DNA from: Ascidiaceihabitans donghaensis
Lineage (GTDB): Bacteria > Pseudomonadota > Alphaproteobacteria > Rhodobacterales > Rhodobacteraceae
Direction of reading: 5' to 3'
Length of the DNA: 64,000 bases
Assembly (NCBI RefSeq): GCF_900302465.1
Contig: NZ_OMOR01000001.1
Span: 1,612,001-1,676,000, forward strand
Shown here in pieces: positions 37,178 to 45,573 of this stretch (the first letter of the stretch is position 1; each line of letters begins with the position of its first letter). The position numbers and the translations under genes are program-made. Below the pieces are notes generated by a model that did not search any database, was not told where the DNA came from, and was given only the letters and a program-made list of their open reading frames with translations.

Positions 37178-37624
37178 ATGTTTGCTAAAATCGTTGTGGG
37201 TCTTGATGGATCGGACACCTCGAACAAGGCCCTGACGCTGGCGTGTGATCTGGCCCAAAAATATGGGTCAGAATTACATCTGGTGCATACGCCACAACCC
37301 ATTACGGTGGCTTTTGCGATGGGGGCCGTGTCTGGGTTTCGTGTCGCCACAACAATGCCTTCCGCCGCCGAGGTACAAAAGGCCGCTGCTAAAGTTATTG
37401 AAAGCGCCACTGCGATTGCCAAAGACTGCGGTCAGAATATTTCAAGCGCCGATATCGGGGCAGGGGATCCGGCGGATCACATCATTGCCTGCGCAGAAAA
37501 CTGCGGCGCTGATTTGATTGTCACGGGGCGGCGCGGATTGGGCAGTGTCGGCGCATTGGTGCAGGGCAGCACAACTCAAAAGGTAAACCACAACGCTAAA
37601 TGTGCCTGCCTGTCGGTTGTGTGA
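37178..37624 (+). CDS. Universal stress protein
   Basis: UspA-domain protein of 148 residues. KIVVGLDGSDTSNKAL opens the Rossmann-like fold. The ATP-binding GRRGLGSVGALVQGSTT fits the Gly-2x-Gly-9x-Gly-Ser/Thr rule, so nucleotide binding is likely. GAAGGAG precedes ATG 37178. A hairpin terminator follows between it and the convergent aqpZ. Confidence 0.93.
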   Translation: MFAKIVVGLDGSDTSNKALTLACDLAQKYGSELHLVHTPQPITVAFAMGAVSGFRVATTMPSAAEVQKAAAKVIESATAIAKDCGQNISSADIGAGDPADHIIACAENCGADLIVTGRRGLGSVGALVQGSTTQKVNHNAKCACLSVV

Positions 37625-37666
37625 TCGGGGCGCGGGTCCAAAGCGTCCAAACGCCATTTTGTAAAA

Positions 37667-37700
37667 ACAACAGCGCCCGCCAAACGGCAGGCGCTGTCAT
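37667..37700. terminator. Bidirectional hairpin terminator, usp/aqpZ
   Basis: Arms ACAGCGCCCGCC (37670-37681) and GGCAGGCGCTGT (37687-37698) pair with one mismatch around a short AAAC-type loop. AAAAACA precedes and CATTGTGTT follows, between convergent stops. Confidence 0.75.
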
Positions 37701-37717
37701 TGTGTTGTGGGGGCTCT

Positions 37718-38404
37718 TTATTCGTCGGCGTCAAGCAAGCCCGATTTGAAAAGAAGACCAGCCGCGACAGCGCCGATAATCGGTGCGACGATGAACAACC
37801 AAAGTTGAGACAAGGCTGCGGTACCTGCAAACAGGGCCGGTCCGAAAGAGCGGGCAGGGTTCACAGAAACACCCGTCACGTTGATGCCGACCAGATGGAT
37901 CACAACCAACGCCAGACCAATGGCCAGTCCGGCCATCGCGGCCGGTGCGGTTTTTCCCGTCGCGCCCAAAATCACGATCATAAACAGGAAGGTGGCGACA
38001 ACTTCGAACACAAAGGCAGACACCATGCTGTATTCGCCCAAGTAACCTACGCCCCAGCCGTTTTGGCCAAGCCCGTTCTGCGCCACGGAATAATCGGCTT
38101 TTCCCGACAGCACCAATAGCAAAACGAGGGCCGCCAAAGTTGCGCCAGCCACTTGGGCAATGATGTATTGAACGGCTTCGGACAATTGCATGCGGCCTGC
38201 GGCAACGGCGCCCAAGGACACAGCAGGATTGATATGGCACCCAGACACCGGACCAATGGCATAGGCCATGCCGATCAAGGCCAGACCGAAGGCAAAGCTG
38301 ATGCCGGTAAGCCCGATGTCAGCCCCCGCAATAACAGCAGACCCACAGCCGAACAGCACTAGGGTAAATGTGCCGATGCATTCGGCTATTTGTTTTTTGA
38401 TCAT
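37718..38404 (-). CDS. aqpZ: Aquaporin Z
   Basis: MIP-family water channel of 228 residues with six membrane helices and both NPA boxes (CHINPAVS and SVNPARS). ECIGTFTLVLFGCGSAV opens helix 1. The residues around the second box (VNPARS) and a conserved C-terminal helix fit aquaporin rather than glycerol facilitator. The start is ATG 38404 with GGAG 8 bp before it. A TATAAT (38445-38450 reversed) lies about 45 bp upstream and may be the -10. Confidence 0.95.
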   Translation of the reverse strand: MIKKQIAECIGTFTLVLFGCGSAVIAGADIGLTGISFAFGLALIGMAYAIGPVSGCHINPAVSLGAVAAGRMQLSEAVQYIIAQVAGATLAALVLLLVLSGKADYSVAQNGLGQNGWGVGYLGEYSMVSAFVFEVVATFLFMIVILGATGKTAPAAMAGLAIGLALVVIHLVGINVTGVSVNPARSFGPALFAGTAALSQLWLFIVAPIIGAVAAGLLFKSGLLDADE

Positions 38405-38542
38405 TTTACGCACTCCATATTGTATGGGGTTTGGTAAAATGAGCATTATAATTCATTAAGGGGAAATTTGGCGCAAGATAGTCAGCCGATTTCTGAAGTG
38501 AAGTGATGCACGCGTCACTTGAATGGCAGTATAAACACAAAA

Positions 38543-38572
38543 GGGCGGATGTTTTGTGACAAACATCCGCCC
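38543..38572 (-). terminator. Terminator of tkt
   Basis: Perfect 12-bp arms GGGCGGATGTTT (38543-38554) and AAACATCCGCCC (38561-38572) with a 6-base loop. On the minus strand a TTTTGTGTTT tract follows. It lies about 55 bp past the transketolase stop. Confidence 0.85.
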
Positions 38573-38625
38573 CCTGTATTCGGTGTAGAAAGCGCCCCAA
38601 CAATAAGGGGCAAATCTGGCAGCTG

Positions 38626-40641
38626 TTACAGCAGCGCTTTGGCCTTTTCGGCCACGTTCTGCGCAGTAATTCCGAACTTCTCGTATAATGTGCCCGCGGG
38701 CGCAGAGGCTCCGAAGCTGTCCATGCCGACAAAATCCGCTTTGTTGGACTTGCCACGTTCGCCCAGCAACCACTGGTCCCATCCTTGACGCACAGCCGCT
38801 TCCACGCCCACGCGCACTGGCCCACCAGGCAGAACGCGCTTGCGGTACGCTTCGTCTTGCTGCGCGAACAACTCCATGCAAGGCATTGAAACAACACGGG
38901 TGCCGATGCCTTCAGCTTGCAGAATGTCGCGTGCAGCCAAAGCAATTTCCACTTCAGAGCCTGACGCTACCAAAATCACCTGACGTTTGCCTTCGGCGTC
39001 TGCCAGAACATACGCGCCTTGCGCGGACAGGTTCTTGGTTTTGTGCTCGGTCCGGACAGTTGGCAATCCTTGACGTGTCAGCGACAAAACGGACGGGGTT
39101 TCTTTGCTTGTCAGGGCAATTTCCCACGCCTCTGCCGTCTCGATGGTGTCGGCGGGGCGGAAGACATAGGTGTTAGGGGTCGCGCGCGAAATGGCCAGAT
39201 GCTCAACAGGTTGGTGGGTTGGACCATCTTCGCCAAGGCCAATAGAATCGTGTGTCATCACAAATACTGTTGGGATTTTCATCAAGGCTGCCAACCGCAT
39301 TGATGGACGGGCGTAATCGGTAAAGCACATGAATGTGCCGCCGTAGGGGCGCACGCCGCCATGCAATGCCATACCGTTCATCGCCGCTGACATGCCGTGC
39401 TCGCGGATGCCCCAATACACGTAACGGCCCGCGCGGTTGTCCAGATCGAAGACGCCCAGATCGGCTGTTTTGGTGTTGTTGGAGCCCGTCAAATCAGCAG
39501 AGCCACCCACCGTTTCGGGCAGTATCGGGTTCAACACTTCCAAAACCTTCTCGGAAGAGGCGCGTGTCGCCAGTTTAGGCGCAGTTTCGGACATCTGCTT
39601 TTTGAAAGCTTTGATCGTGGCCGATAGTTTCTTGGGGGCGTCCAAAGCATAGGCGCGGTTAAACTGGTCTTGCTTGGAATTGGGCAATGTCGCAAATCGC
39701 GCTTCCCATGCGGTACGCTCTTGTGCGCCGCGTGATCCGATGGCTTCCCATGCGGATTTGACGTCCGCGGGGACTTCGAAGGGGCCAGTCGTCCAACCAT
39801 AGGCTTCTTTGGCGGCCTGCATTTGTGCGGGATCGGTGAGCGCACCGTGACCTTTGGAGGTGTCTTGTGCCGCGTGTCCCAAGGCAATGTGCGTCTTGCA
39901 AGCGATCATTGTGGGCTTGTTGCCCTTTTTGGCTTGGGTCAGGGCCGCATCGATCGCTTCTGGATCGTGACCGTCAATTTCAAGAACCGCCCAGCCGGCC
40001 GATTTGAATCGGGAAACCTGATCCGTACGGTCCGACAGCTCAACTGTGCCGTCGATGGTGATGTTGTTGTTGTCCCACATCACAATCAGTTTGGACAAGG
40101 CGTGGCGACCCGCCAGTGTGATGGCTTCTTGGCTAACGCCTTCCATCAAACACCCGTCACCTGCAATGACGTAGGTATAGTGGTCTACGGCTTTCTTGCC
40201 GTAAGTGGCGCGCTGAATTTCCTCGGCCATTGCAAAGCCTACGGAATTTGCGATGCCCTGACCCAAAGGCCCGGTGGTGGTCTCGATGCCTGTGGCGTGG
40301 CCGTATTCAGGGTGGCCTGCTGTGATCGCGCCCCATTGGCGGAAATTCTTGACCTGTTCTAGCGTCATGTCGGCATAACCCGTCAAATGCAGCAGGGAAT
40401 ATAGCAACATGGACCCGTGGCCTGCGCTTAGGATAAAGCGGTCGCGGTCCGGCCAGTTCGGGGCAGAGGCATCGAACTTGAGGTGTTTTTCAAACAAAAC
40501 AGTGGCCACATCGGCCATCCCGATGGGCATGCCGGAGTGGCCTGAATTGGCGGCGGCCACGGCGTCCAAAGTCAGGGCACGGATGGCGGTCGCTTTGGAC
40601 CAATGATCGGGGTGTGCGGTGCGCAGGGCGGTAAGATCCAC
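38626..40641 (-). CDS. tkt: Transketolase
   Basis: Thiamine-diphosphate enzyme of 671 residues transferring two-carbon units in the pentose phosphate pathway. Landmarks: [15 protein letters not shown], the TPP-binding [13 protein letters not shown] with a downstream Asn pair ([10 protein letters not shown]), [20 protein letters not shown], and the C-terminal region ending [10 protein letters not shown]. Start GTG 40641 follows AAAGGAT at about 10 bp; no ATG lies nearby in frame. It is a single gene with its own strong terminator. Confidence 0.96.
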   Translation of the reverse strand: MDLTALRTAHPDHWSKATAIRALTLDAVAAANSGHSGMPIGMADVATVLFEKHLKFDASAPNWPDRDRFILSAGHGSMLLYSLLHLTGYADMTLEQVKNFRQWGAITAGHPEYGHATGIETTTGPLGQGIANSVGFAMAEEIQRATYGKKAVDHYTYVIAGDGCLMEGVSQEAITLAGRHALSKLIVMWDNNNITIDGTVELSDRTDQVSRFKSAGWAVLEIDGHDPEAIDAALTQAKKGNKPTMIACKTHIALGHAAQDTSKGHGALTDPAQMQAAKEAYGWTTGPFEVPADVKSAWEAIGSRGAQERTAWEARFATLPNSKQDQFNRAYALDAPKKLSATIKAFKKQMSETAPKLATRASSEKVLEVLNPILPETVGGSADLTGSNNTKTADLGVFDLDNRAGRYVYWGIREHGMSAAMNGMALHGGVRPYGGTFMCFTDYARPSMRLAALMKIPTVFVMTHDSIGLGEDGPTHQPVEHLAISRATPNTYVFRPADTIETAEAWEIALTSKETPSVLSLTRQGLPTVRTEHKTKNLSAQGAYVLADAEGKRQVILVASGSEVEIALAARDILQAEGIGTRVVSMPCMELFAQQDEAYRKRVLPGGPVRVGVEAAVRQGWDQWLLGERGKSNKADFVGMDSFGASAPAGTLYEKFGITAQNVAEKAKALL

Positions 40642-40925
40642 GGGGAACGTATCCTTTAGCTGAAAGAGCGGTTGGGGCGGTGCATATCAGGCAAGGCGCA
40701 AAGATCAAGCAAACATCAAGAAAACAACGGCATCCTCAAGCGGTGGCACTTCAACGCCGTGCTACAAGTACTTGATCACAAAGGGGGGGTATTTTTTGCG
40801 CCCATTGGTTAAACTTGATGCAACACGCAGGCCAGGCGATTCGTATGTGAATTCGGATTTACGGTTCCAAGCGTTCAAGGCCGGCGCGCAAGCTGGCACA
40901 GTTGTGACGATGAAAGAGGGCACGC

Positions 40926-41432
40926 ATGAGCGACATCGAGGAGCTTCAACGCAGGATCACCGCAGCCATGGACCGCGTGGCGGTCGGGCTGGACGGGTTG
41001 GGAACGGATACTGGCGCGGATACAGCAGAGCTTGAACAGGCGCTGGACGATGAGAAAACAGTAAACGCACAACTGAGCGAACGGATACGTGCCCTCACGC
41101 AGCGTCAGGATGCTGACCTTGCAGCGGCCAAGGCACAAGCAGATACCGTGACGGGACGATTGACCGAAATGGATGCGGAACTGCAGAGATTGCGAAGTGC
41201 GAACAACGCCTTACGGCAATCAAACGAAGATCTGCGTCAAGCCAACGAAGCGGGCGTCGGCGATGCGCATCTGATCAACAAGGCGATGATGGCGGAACTG
41301 GAAGGGCTGCGGGCAACACGCGCGGCAGATGTGTCGGAAATGAACACGATCATCGACACGCTGACACCGCTAATCCAGACAGAAAACCAAACACCTTCCG
41401 AGCCCCAAACACCTTCCGAGGAGGACGCCTGA
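40926..41432 (+). CDS. Coiled-coil protein upstream of zapA
   Basis: Protein of 168 residues, almost entirely helical and charged, with heptad-like repeats through about 35-115 (LRSANNALRQSNEDLRQAN). The C-terminal tail has a duplicated PSEPQTPSEE motif. GAGGG precedes the ATG. The stop overlaps zapA by one base, so it is probably expressed with it and may be a division-associated scaffold. Family unknown. Confidence 0.85.
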   Translation: MSDIEELQRRITAAMDRVAVGLDGLGTDTGADTAELEQALDDEKTVNAQLSERIRALTQRQDADLAAAKAQADTVTGRLTEMDAELQRLRSANNALRQSNEDLRQANEAGVGDAHLINKAMMAELEGLRATRAADVSEMNTIIDTLTPLIQTENQTPSEPQTPSEEDA

Positions 41433-41827
41433 TGCCCGAAGTCACAATCACCATAGGAGGGCGCGAATTCGGTGTGGCCTGCCAGGAAGGCGAAGAACAC
41501 TACCTGCACACAGCTGCAAAGATGCTCGACGACGAAGCACAGGTGCTGTCGGACCAGGTCGGGCGGATGCCCGAAGCGCGGATGTTGCTTATGGCGGGGC
41601 TGATGTTGGCAGATAAAACAGCAAGTTTTGAAGACCGGGTGAAAGAGGTCGAGGCAAAGCTTGAAGAAAAAGAAGCGGAAATTGAGGGGCTACGCAATGT
41701 GGCGGCACCCGAACCGGAACGGATTGAAGTGCCGATTATACCGGATTCGGTGACGGATACTTTGGCAGAACTTGCTGCACGTGCCGAATCTTTGGCGGCA
41801 GAAGTCGAAGAAAAGGCCGCGACTTAA
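41432..41827 (+). CDS. zapA: Cell division protein ZapA
   Basis: ZapA-family protein of 131 residues that bundles FtsZ filaments at the division ring. The N-terminal EVTITIGGREFGVACQEGEE and the LHTAAKMLDDEAQVLSDQ helix fit the family, followed by a long coiled coil that is usual for ZapA dimers. The C-terminal part (from about 85) is acidic and divergent. It follows a coiled-coil gene with one-base overlap. Confidence 0.9.
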   Translation: MPEVTITIGGREFGVACQEGEEHYLHTAAKMLDDEAQVLSDQVGRMPEARMLLMAGLMLADKTASFEDRVKEVEAKLEEKEAEIEGLRNVAAPEPERIEVPIIPDSVTDTLAELAARAESLAAEVEEKAAT

Positions 41828-41831
41828 AACC

Positions 41832-41978
41832 CGGTCTGGGCCAGTCTTCCCTTTCCTTTCGCAAAACAATACTTTGGGGGAAGGGGCGCATGCCCCGGGG
41901 GCAAAGCCCCTGAGTGGCCCGATGCAAAGATCGACTATAAGGCAAAGCGGTAAGGTGCACCTTGGTGCACCCCGCCAA
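41832..41978 (+). ncRNA. Candidate structured RNA downstream of zapA (possible 6S)
   Basis: The 160-bp gap after zapA is rich in pairing: GGGCCA (41838) with TGGCCC (41915), CTTCCC (41846) with GGGAAG (41878), two GC hairpins at 41883-41911, and a terminal palindrome GGTGCACC-TT-GGTGCACC inside a GCGG/CCGC clamp (41947-41975). 6S RNA lies just after zapA in many proteobacteria, so ssrS is a candidate. Against this, 41852-41911 also resembles the dispersed intergenic repeat, and a rod with a central bubble is not obvious. Confidence 0.3.
41852..41911 (-). repeat. Dispersed intergenic repeat, copy C (divergent)
   Basis: Minus-strand reading AGGGGCTTTGCCCCCGGGG, an inner GGGGCATGCGCCCC-like hairpin, then CCCCCAAAGTATTGTTTTGC and GAAAGG. 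It is the most divergent member but keeps the order of hairpins and core seen in copy B. Confidence 0.5.
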
Positions 41979-41987
41979 AATCAAATT

Positions 41988-42350
41988 TCAGCCGTTGGCT
42001 TCGCGAATTTTATCAGCGGCGTCTTTGTCGAATGTTACGCCATTCTCTGTGAATAATGTGTCCAGCTCACCGGACAAGGTCATTTCTGTGATGATGTCAC
42101 AACCACCGACAAATTCGCCTTTGACGTAGAGTTGCGGAACAGTCGGCCAATCGGAAAAATCCTTGATGCCCTGGCGCAACGCCTCATCTGCCAACACATT
42201 CACATCGGCAAAATCGACGCCCATGTAGTTCAAAACACCGGCCACGCGCGAAGAGAACCCGCATTGCGGCATCTCTTTGGTGCCTTTCATGTAAAGCACA
42301 ACTGAGTTTTCGCCGATTTGGCTTTGGATCTGCGCAGCTACGTCTGTCAT
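41988..42350 (-). CDS. grxD: Monothiol glutaredoxin, Grx4/GrxD type
   Basis: CGFS glutaredoxin of 120 residues that carries [2Fe-2S] clusters with glutathione and BolA partners. The signature [14 protein letters not shown] and [19 protein letters not shown] are present. Start ATG 42350 (MTDVAAQIQ) gives the usual length; ATG 42356 and GTG 42359 are in frame just upstream. The next gene upstream on the same strand is bolA, its physical partner in iron-sulfur handling. Confidence 0.94.
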   Translation of the reverse strand: MTDVAAQIQSQIGENSVVLYMKGTKEMPQCGFSSRVAGVLNYMGVDFADVNVLADEALRQGIKDFSDWPTVPQLYVKGEFVGGCDIITEMTLSGELDTLFTENGVTFDKDAADKIREANG

Positions 42351-42408
42351 TTTCATCACTTTCTATGTCAGATGACCCGTTTGGGCCCGATTTAGCGGTT
42401 TTAACTTT

Positions 42409-42651
42409 TTATTCCGGAACTTTGGTGGTCAGGGCCAAAGCATGCAATTCGCCATGGGCGCCGTCCATTTTGCCTTTTAGGGCGGCATAGACAGCGCGTT
42501 GTTGCTGAACACGGTTCTTTCCTTTGAAAGAGGCATCTATCACTTCGGCCGCATAGTGATTGCCGTCGCCAGCAAGGTCGGTGATTGTGATTTTTGCATC
42601 GGGAAAGCTCTCGCGGATCAAAGCTTCGATGTCTTGGGCTTGCATAGGCAT
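42409..42651 (-). CDS. bolA: BolA family protein
   Basis: BolA-like protein of 80 residues. DGNHYAAEVIDASFKGKNRVQQQRAVYAAL and GELHALALTT (seen in pieces) match the family, with the conserved His of HGELHALAL proposed as an Fe-S ligand with CGFS glutaredoxins. AGGA lies about 8 bp before ATG 42651. It precedes grxD by 58 bp on the same strand, so an iron-sulfur sensing or trafficking pair is encoded. Confidence 0.93.
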   Translation of the reverse strand: MPMQAQDIEALIRESFPDAKITITDLAGDGNHYAAEVIDASFKGKNRVQQQRAVYAALKGKMDGAHGELHALALTTKVPE

Positions 42652-42834
42652 ATGTGTGGTCCTGCGTATCGGTTCGGGTCAGAAATAGGCAGGTGTTGCA
42701 TGATGTGCAAGCGCAGGTGATCCAAAGGTGCAGTCAAAGCCTGCACGCGATTGTGGATTGGCGCTTTAGTCGTAGGCTGCGGCTCTGGTAATTGGCGGCA
42801 TTCTTTGGTGTGATGCCCCAAAGGGGATTTGCAG

Positions 42835-43803
42835 ATGAACACAACTGACACCGCACCGGAGCAGGCGCTGGAATGGCACCGCGCGGGCAAGGGCGCTGCA
42901 TTGGCCACTGTTGTCGAAACCTGGGGCAGTGCGCCCCGCCGCGTTGGTGCCCAGTTGGTTGTGTCGGGCGAGGGCGACATGCAAGGGTCGGTGTCGGGGG
43001 GCTGCGTTGAAGGTGCTGTGGTTCTAGAGGCCATGGACGCTTTGGAAACAGGTCATCCTGTGATGCTGGAATACGGTGTCAGCGATGGCGACGCTTTTGC
43101 AGTCGGGTTGGCATGCGGGGGAACGATCCGTGTGTATGTCGAGCCTGTCGGCAGCGCTTTGGCTGAGGACATTCTGGACAATCTGGTCGCGGCACGTGCC
43201 GCCCGAACGCCCGTGGCCTACGAAGTGAATGTCAAAACCGGCCAGCGCCGCCTGACAAGCAACGGCCATACACAGCGCTTTGCCCGCGACAGATCCGGTT
43301 TTGAAGACGATGCGCAAACATTTGTGGCCATTCATAACCCGCCTCTGCGGCTTGCCGTGGTCGGCGCTGTGCATATTGCCCAAGCGCTTGTGCCGATGGC
43401 GCGGATCGCTGGCTATGATCCTTTCGTCATTGACCCGCGCGAAGCCTTCGGATCGCACGCGCGCTTTCCCGGTGAAACTTTGATTTCGGAATGGCCAGAC
43501 GTTGCGGTGCAACAGGTCGGTTTGGACACACGCACAGCGCTGGTCTTGCTGACCCATGATCCCAAGCTGGACGACCCGGCCCTGCATCTGGCGCTGCGGT
43601 CGGGGTGTTTCTACATCGGGGCTTTGGGATCAACCCGCACCCATGCCAAACGGGTCGAGCGGTTGCAGGAGGCCGGATTTGAGGCCGCGGACATCGCCCG
43701 CATTCACGGCCCCATCGGTCTGGATATTGGCGCAAGCAGCCCACAAGAAATTGCCGTTTCGATCTTGTCGGAGATGACGCAAGTGTTGCGGAAGGGCGCA
43801 TGA
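42835..43803 (+). CDS. XdhC/CoxI family molybdenum-enzyme maturation factor
   Basis: Protein of 322 residues with an N-terminal XdhC_CoxI domain (AALATVVETWGSAPRRVGAQL, GSVSGGCVEGAV, ACGGTIRVYVEP) and a C-terminal Rossmann domain (LRLAVVGAVHIAQAL, YIGALGSTRTHAKRVERL). Such proteins bind and sulfurate the molybdenum cofactor for xanthine-dehydrogenase-type enzymes. ATG 42835 follows AAAGGGG. Its stop overlaps the next ATG by 4 bases. It clearly belongs with the CoxSLM-like genes downstream. Confidence 0.92.
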   Translation: MNTTDTAPEQALEWHRAGKGAALATVVETWGSAPRRVGAQLVVSGEGDMQGSVSGGCVEGAVVLEAMDALETGHPVMLEYGVSDGDAFAVGLACGGTIRVYVEPVGSALAEDILDNLVAARAARTPVAYEVNVKTGQRRLTSNGHTQRFARDRSGFEDDAQTFVAIHNPPLRLAVVGAVHIAQALVPMARIAGYDPFVIDPREAFGSHARFPGETLISEWPDVAVQQVGLDTRTALVLLTHDPKLDDPALHLALRSGCFYIGALGSTRTHAKRVERLQEAGFEAADIARIHGPIGLDIGASSPQEIAVSILSEMTQVLRKGA

Positions 43804-44822
43804 AGTTCGGACCTGTCGCAACGGCTAAAGCTGCGGGCGCGATCCTTGCGCACAGCATGGAGGCGGCGGAACGACCCTATGAGATGCAGATGTCGTATCG
43901 CGTGCCAAAAGGCACGGTTTTAACGGCAGAGCATGTCGCGGATTTCGCCCAAGAAGGTCACGACAACCTTGTGGTGGCCCGTTTGGAAACTGGAGATGTG
44001 GAAGAAAATGACGCAGCCACTCAGCTGGGGGCGGCAGTGGCACAGGATCCGGCGGCGCTGGGCCTGAGGGTGTCGGCTGCCGGTGCCGGGCGCGTCAATC
44101 TTTACGCATTGCATGCAGGCATCGTGCAAATTGACCGCTTGGCGATTGAAGCGTTCAACACGGTCAACCCGATGATCACTATCGCGACGGTGCCACAGTA
44201 TCACCGCGTGGATGCAGACGGGATGATTGCCACGATCAAGGTCATTTCCTACGCGGTTCCGGATCGCGACGTCATCCGTGCCAGCGCAGCCCTTGCCGAT
44301 GCTTTGCTTGTTTTACCTGCACAATTTGCATCTGCCACTTTGATCGAAACGCGCGTTGGACGGAATGATCCGTCGGACAAAGGACGCAATGCGTTGTTGG
44401 GACGCTTGCACCGCTTTGGCATGATGCTGACGGACCGTGTGATTGTGCCCCACAAAACCGGCGACATCGCACAGGCGATTTCCCAAGCCACCGGAGAATT
44501 TGTGTTTCTGCTGACGGCATCTGCGACATCAGACACGCACGATGTGGGGCCTGAAGCGCTGCGTCAGGCAGGTGGGCGTGTGACGTCTTATGGAATGCCT
44601 GTCGATCCGGGCAACTTGCTGTTCTTTGGCGCTTGCGGGGCAAAGCCCGTTATTGGTTTGCCGGGGTGTGCGCGCTCACCTGCGCTGAACGGGGCGGACT
44701 GGGTGATGGAACGCCTCATATGCGGCGTCGAATTGCATCCGAAAGATATCGCCGCGATGGGCGTGGGCGGTTTGTTGAAAGAAATTCCAACGCGCCCCCG
44801 TCCAAGGGCGTCTACACCTTAG
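43800..44822 (+). CDS. Molybdopterin-binding protein (MoeA/MogA-like)
   Basis: Protein of 340 residues related to the molybdopterin-binding domain found in cofactor maturation proteins (SATSDTHDVGPEALRQAGGRVTSYGMPVDPGN, visible in pieces, and IGLPGCARSPALNGADWVMER). In some relatives this domain is followed by a MobA-like NTP-transferase domain; here the protein stops after LLKEIPTRPRPRASTP, so that half is absent. The ATGA overlap with XdhC indicates coupling. The likely role is handing cofactor to the CoxL-type enzyme. Confidence 0.85.
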   Translation: MKFGPVATAKAAGAILAHSMEAAERPYEMQMSYRVPKGTVLTAEHVADFAQEGHDNLVVARLETGDVEENDAATQLGAAVAQDPAALGLRVSAAGAGRVNLYALHAGIVQIDRLAIEAFNTVNPMITIATVPQYHRVDADGMIATIKVISYAVPDRDVIRASAALADALLVLPAQFASATLIETRVGRNDPSDKGRNALLGRLHRFGMMLTDRVIVPHKTGDIAQAISQATGEFVFLLTASATSDTHDVGPEALRQAGGRVTSYGMPVDPGNLLFFGACGAKPVIGLPGCARSPALNGADWVMERLICGVELHPKDIAAMGVGGLLKEIPTRPRPRASTP

Positions 44823-44918
44823 TCGTAGTGACACGGAAATACGCGCTTTTTTGGTTCTCATGTTTCAAATCGTGTGCTTAAGTCGGGGCAAGTAAAAATA
44901 TATCAAGGGAGGAAGACC

Positions 44919-45404
44919 ATGACACAAGTCTCAATGACGGTGAATGGCAAGGCCGCAAAAGGAACGGTTGAAGGGCGCACATTGTTGTCGTCCTTTTTGC
45001 GTGACGAGCTGAATTTGACAGGCACACACGTGGGCTGTGACACCAGCCAATGTGGTGCGTGCGTGGTGCATGTGAACGGCGTGGCTGTGAAATCTTGCAC
45101 GATGTTGGCCGCGGAAGCCGATGGCGCAGAGGTTGCCACAATCGAAGGGCAAGCGGCCCCAGATGGCACATTAAGTGCTGTGCAACAGGCGTTTCAGGAT
45201 CACCACGGCCTGCAATGCGGTTTCTGTACGCCGGGCATGGTAATGACAGCCGTGAAGCTGCTGGAAGAAAACCCCAAACCGTCCGAGCACGAAGTACGGG
45301 TGCATCTGGAAGGCAACATTTGCCGCTGCACAGGCTACCACAACATCGTCAAAGCGATCATGGCCGCGTCCGGTCAGGACGTCGGTGCGATTGCTGCGGA
45401 ATAG
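44919..45404 (+). CDS. CoxS-type [2Fe-2S] subunit
   Basis: Small iron-sulfur subunit of 161 residues of a molybdenum hydroxylase. The N-terminal ferredoxin-type cluster ligands are in [16 protein letters not shown] with a later Cys (KSCTML). The C-terminal helical cluster has [12 protein letters not shown] and [20 protein letters not shown] lies a few bases before ATG 44919. It passes electrons from the molybdenum site in the large subunit to FAD in the medium subunit, both encoded downstream. Confidence 0.95.
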   Translation: MTQVSMTVNGKAAKGTVEGRTLLSSFLRDELNLTGTHVGCDTSQCGACVVHVNGVAVKSCTMLAAEADGAEVATIEGQAAPDGTLSAVQQAFQDHHGLQCGFCTPGMVMTAVKLLEENPKPSEHEVRVHLEGNICRCTGYHNIVKAIMAASGQDVGAIAAE

Positions 45405-45573
45405 GTCTCGTTGGGGCGGTGCTTAGCCCCCTCTGACGGCGCGTGGTCAGCTCTGGGAGGAGAAGGGGCCACGCTGCCGAGACCAGACACAAGAGATAAT
45501 GATAGGGCCATCACAGCCCATCGACACAAGCCAAAGATGCTACGCACCTGCGGCGACATGGAGGAATATCAAT

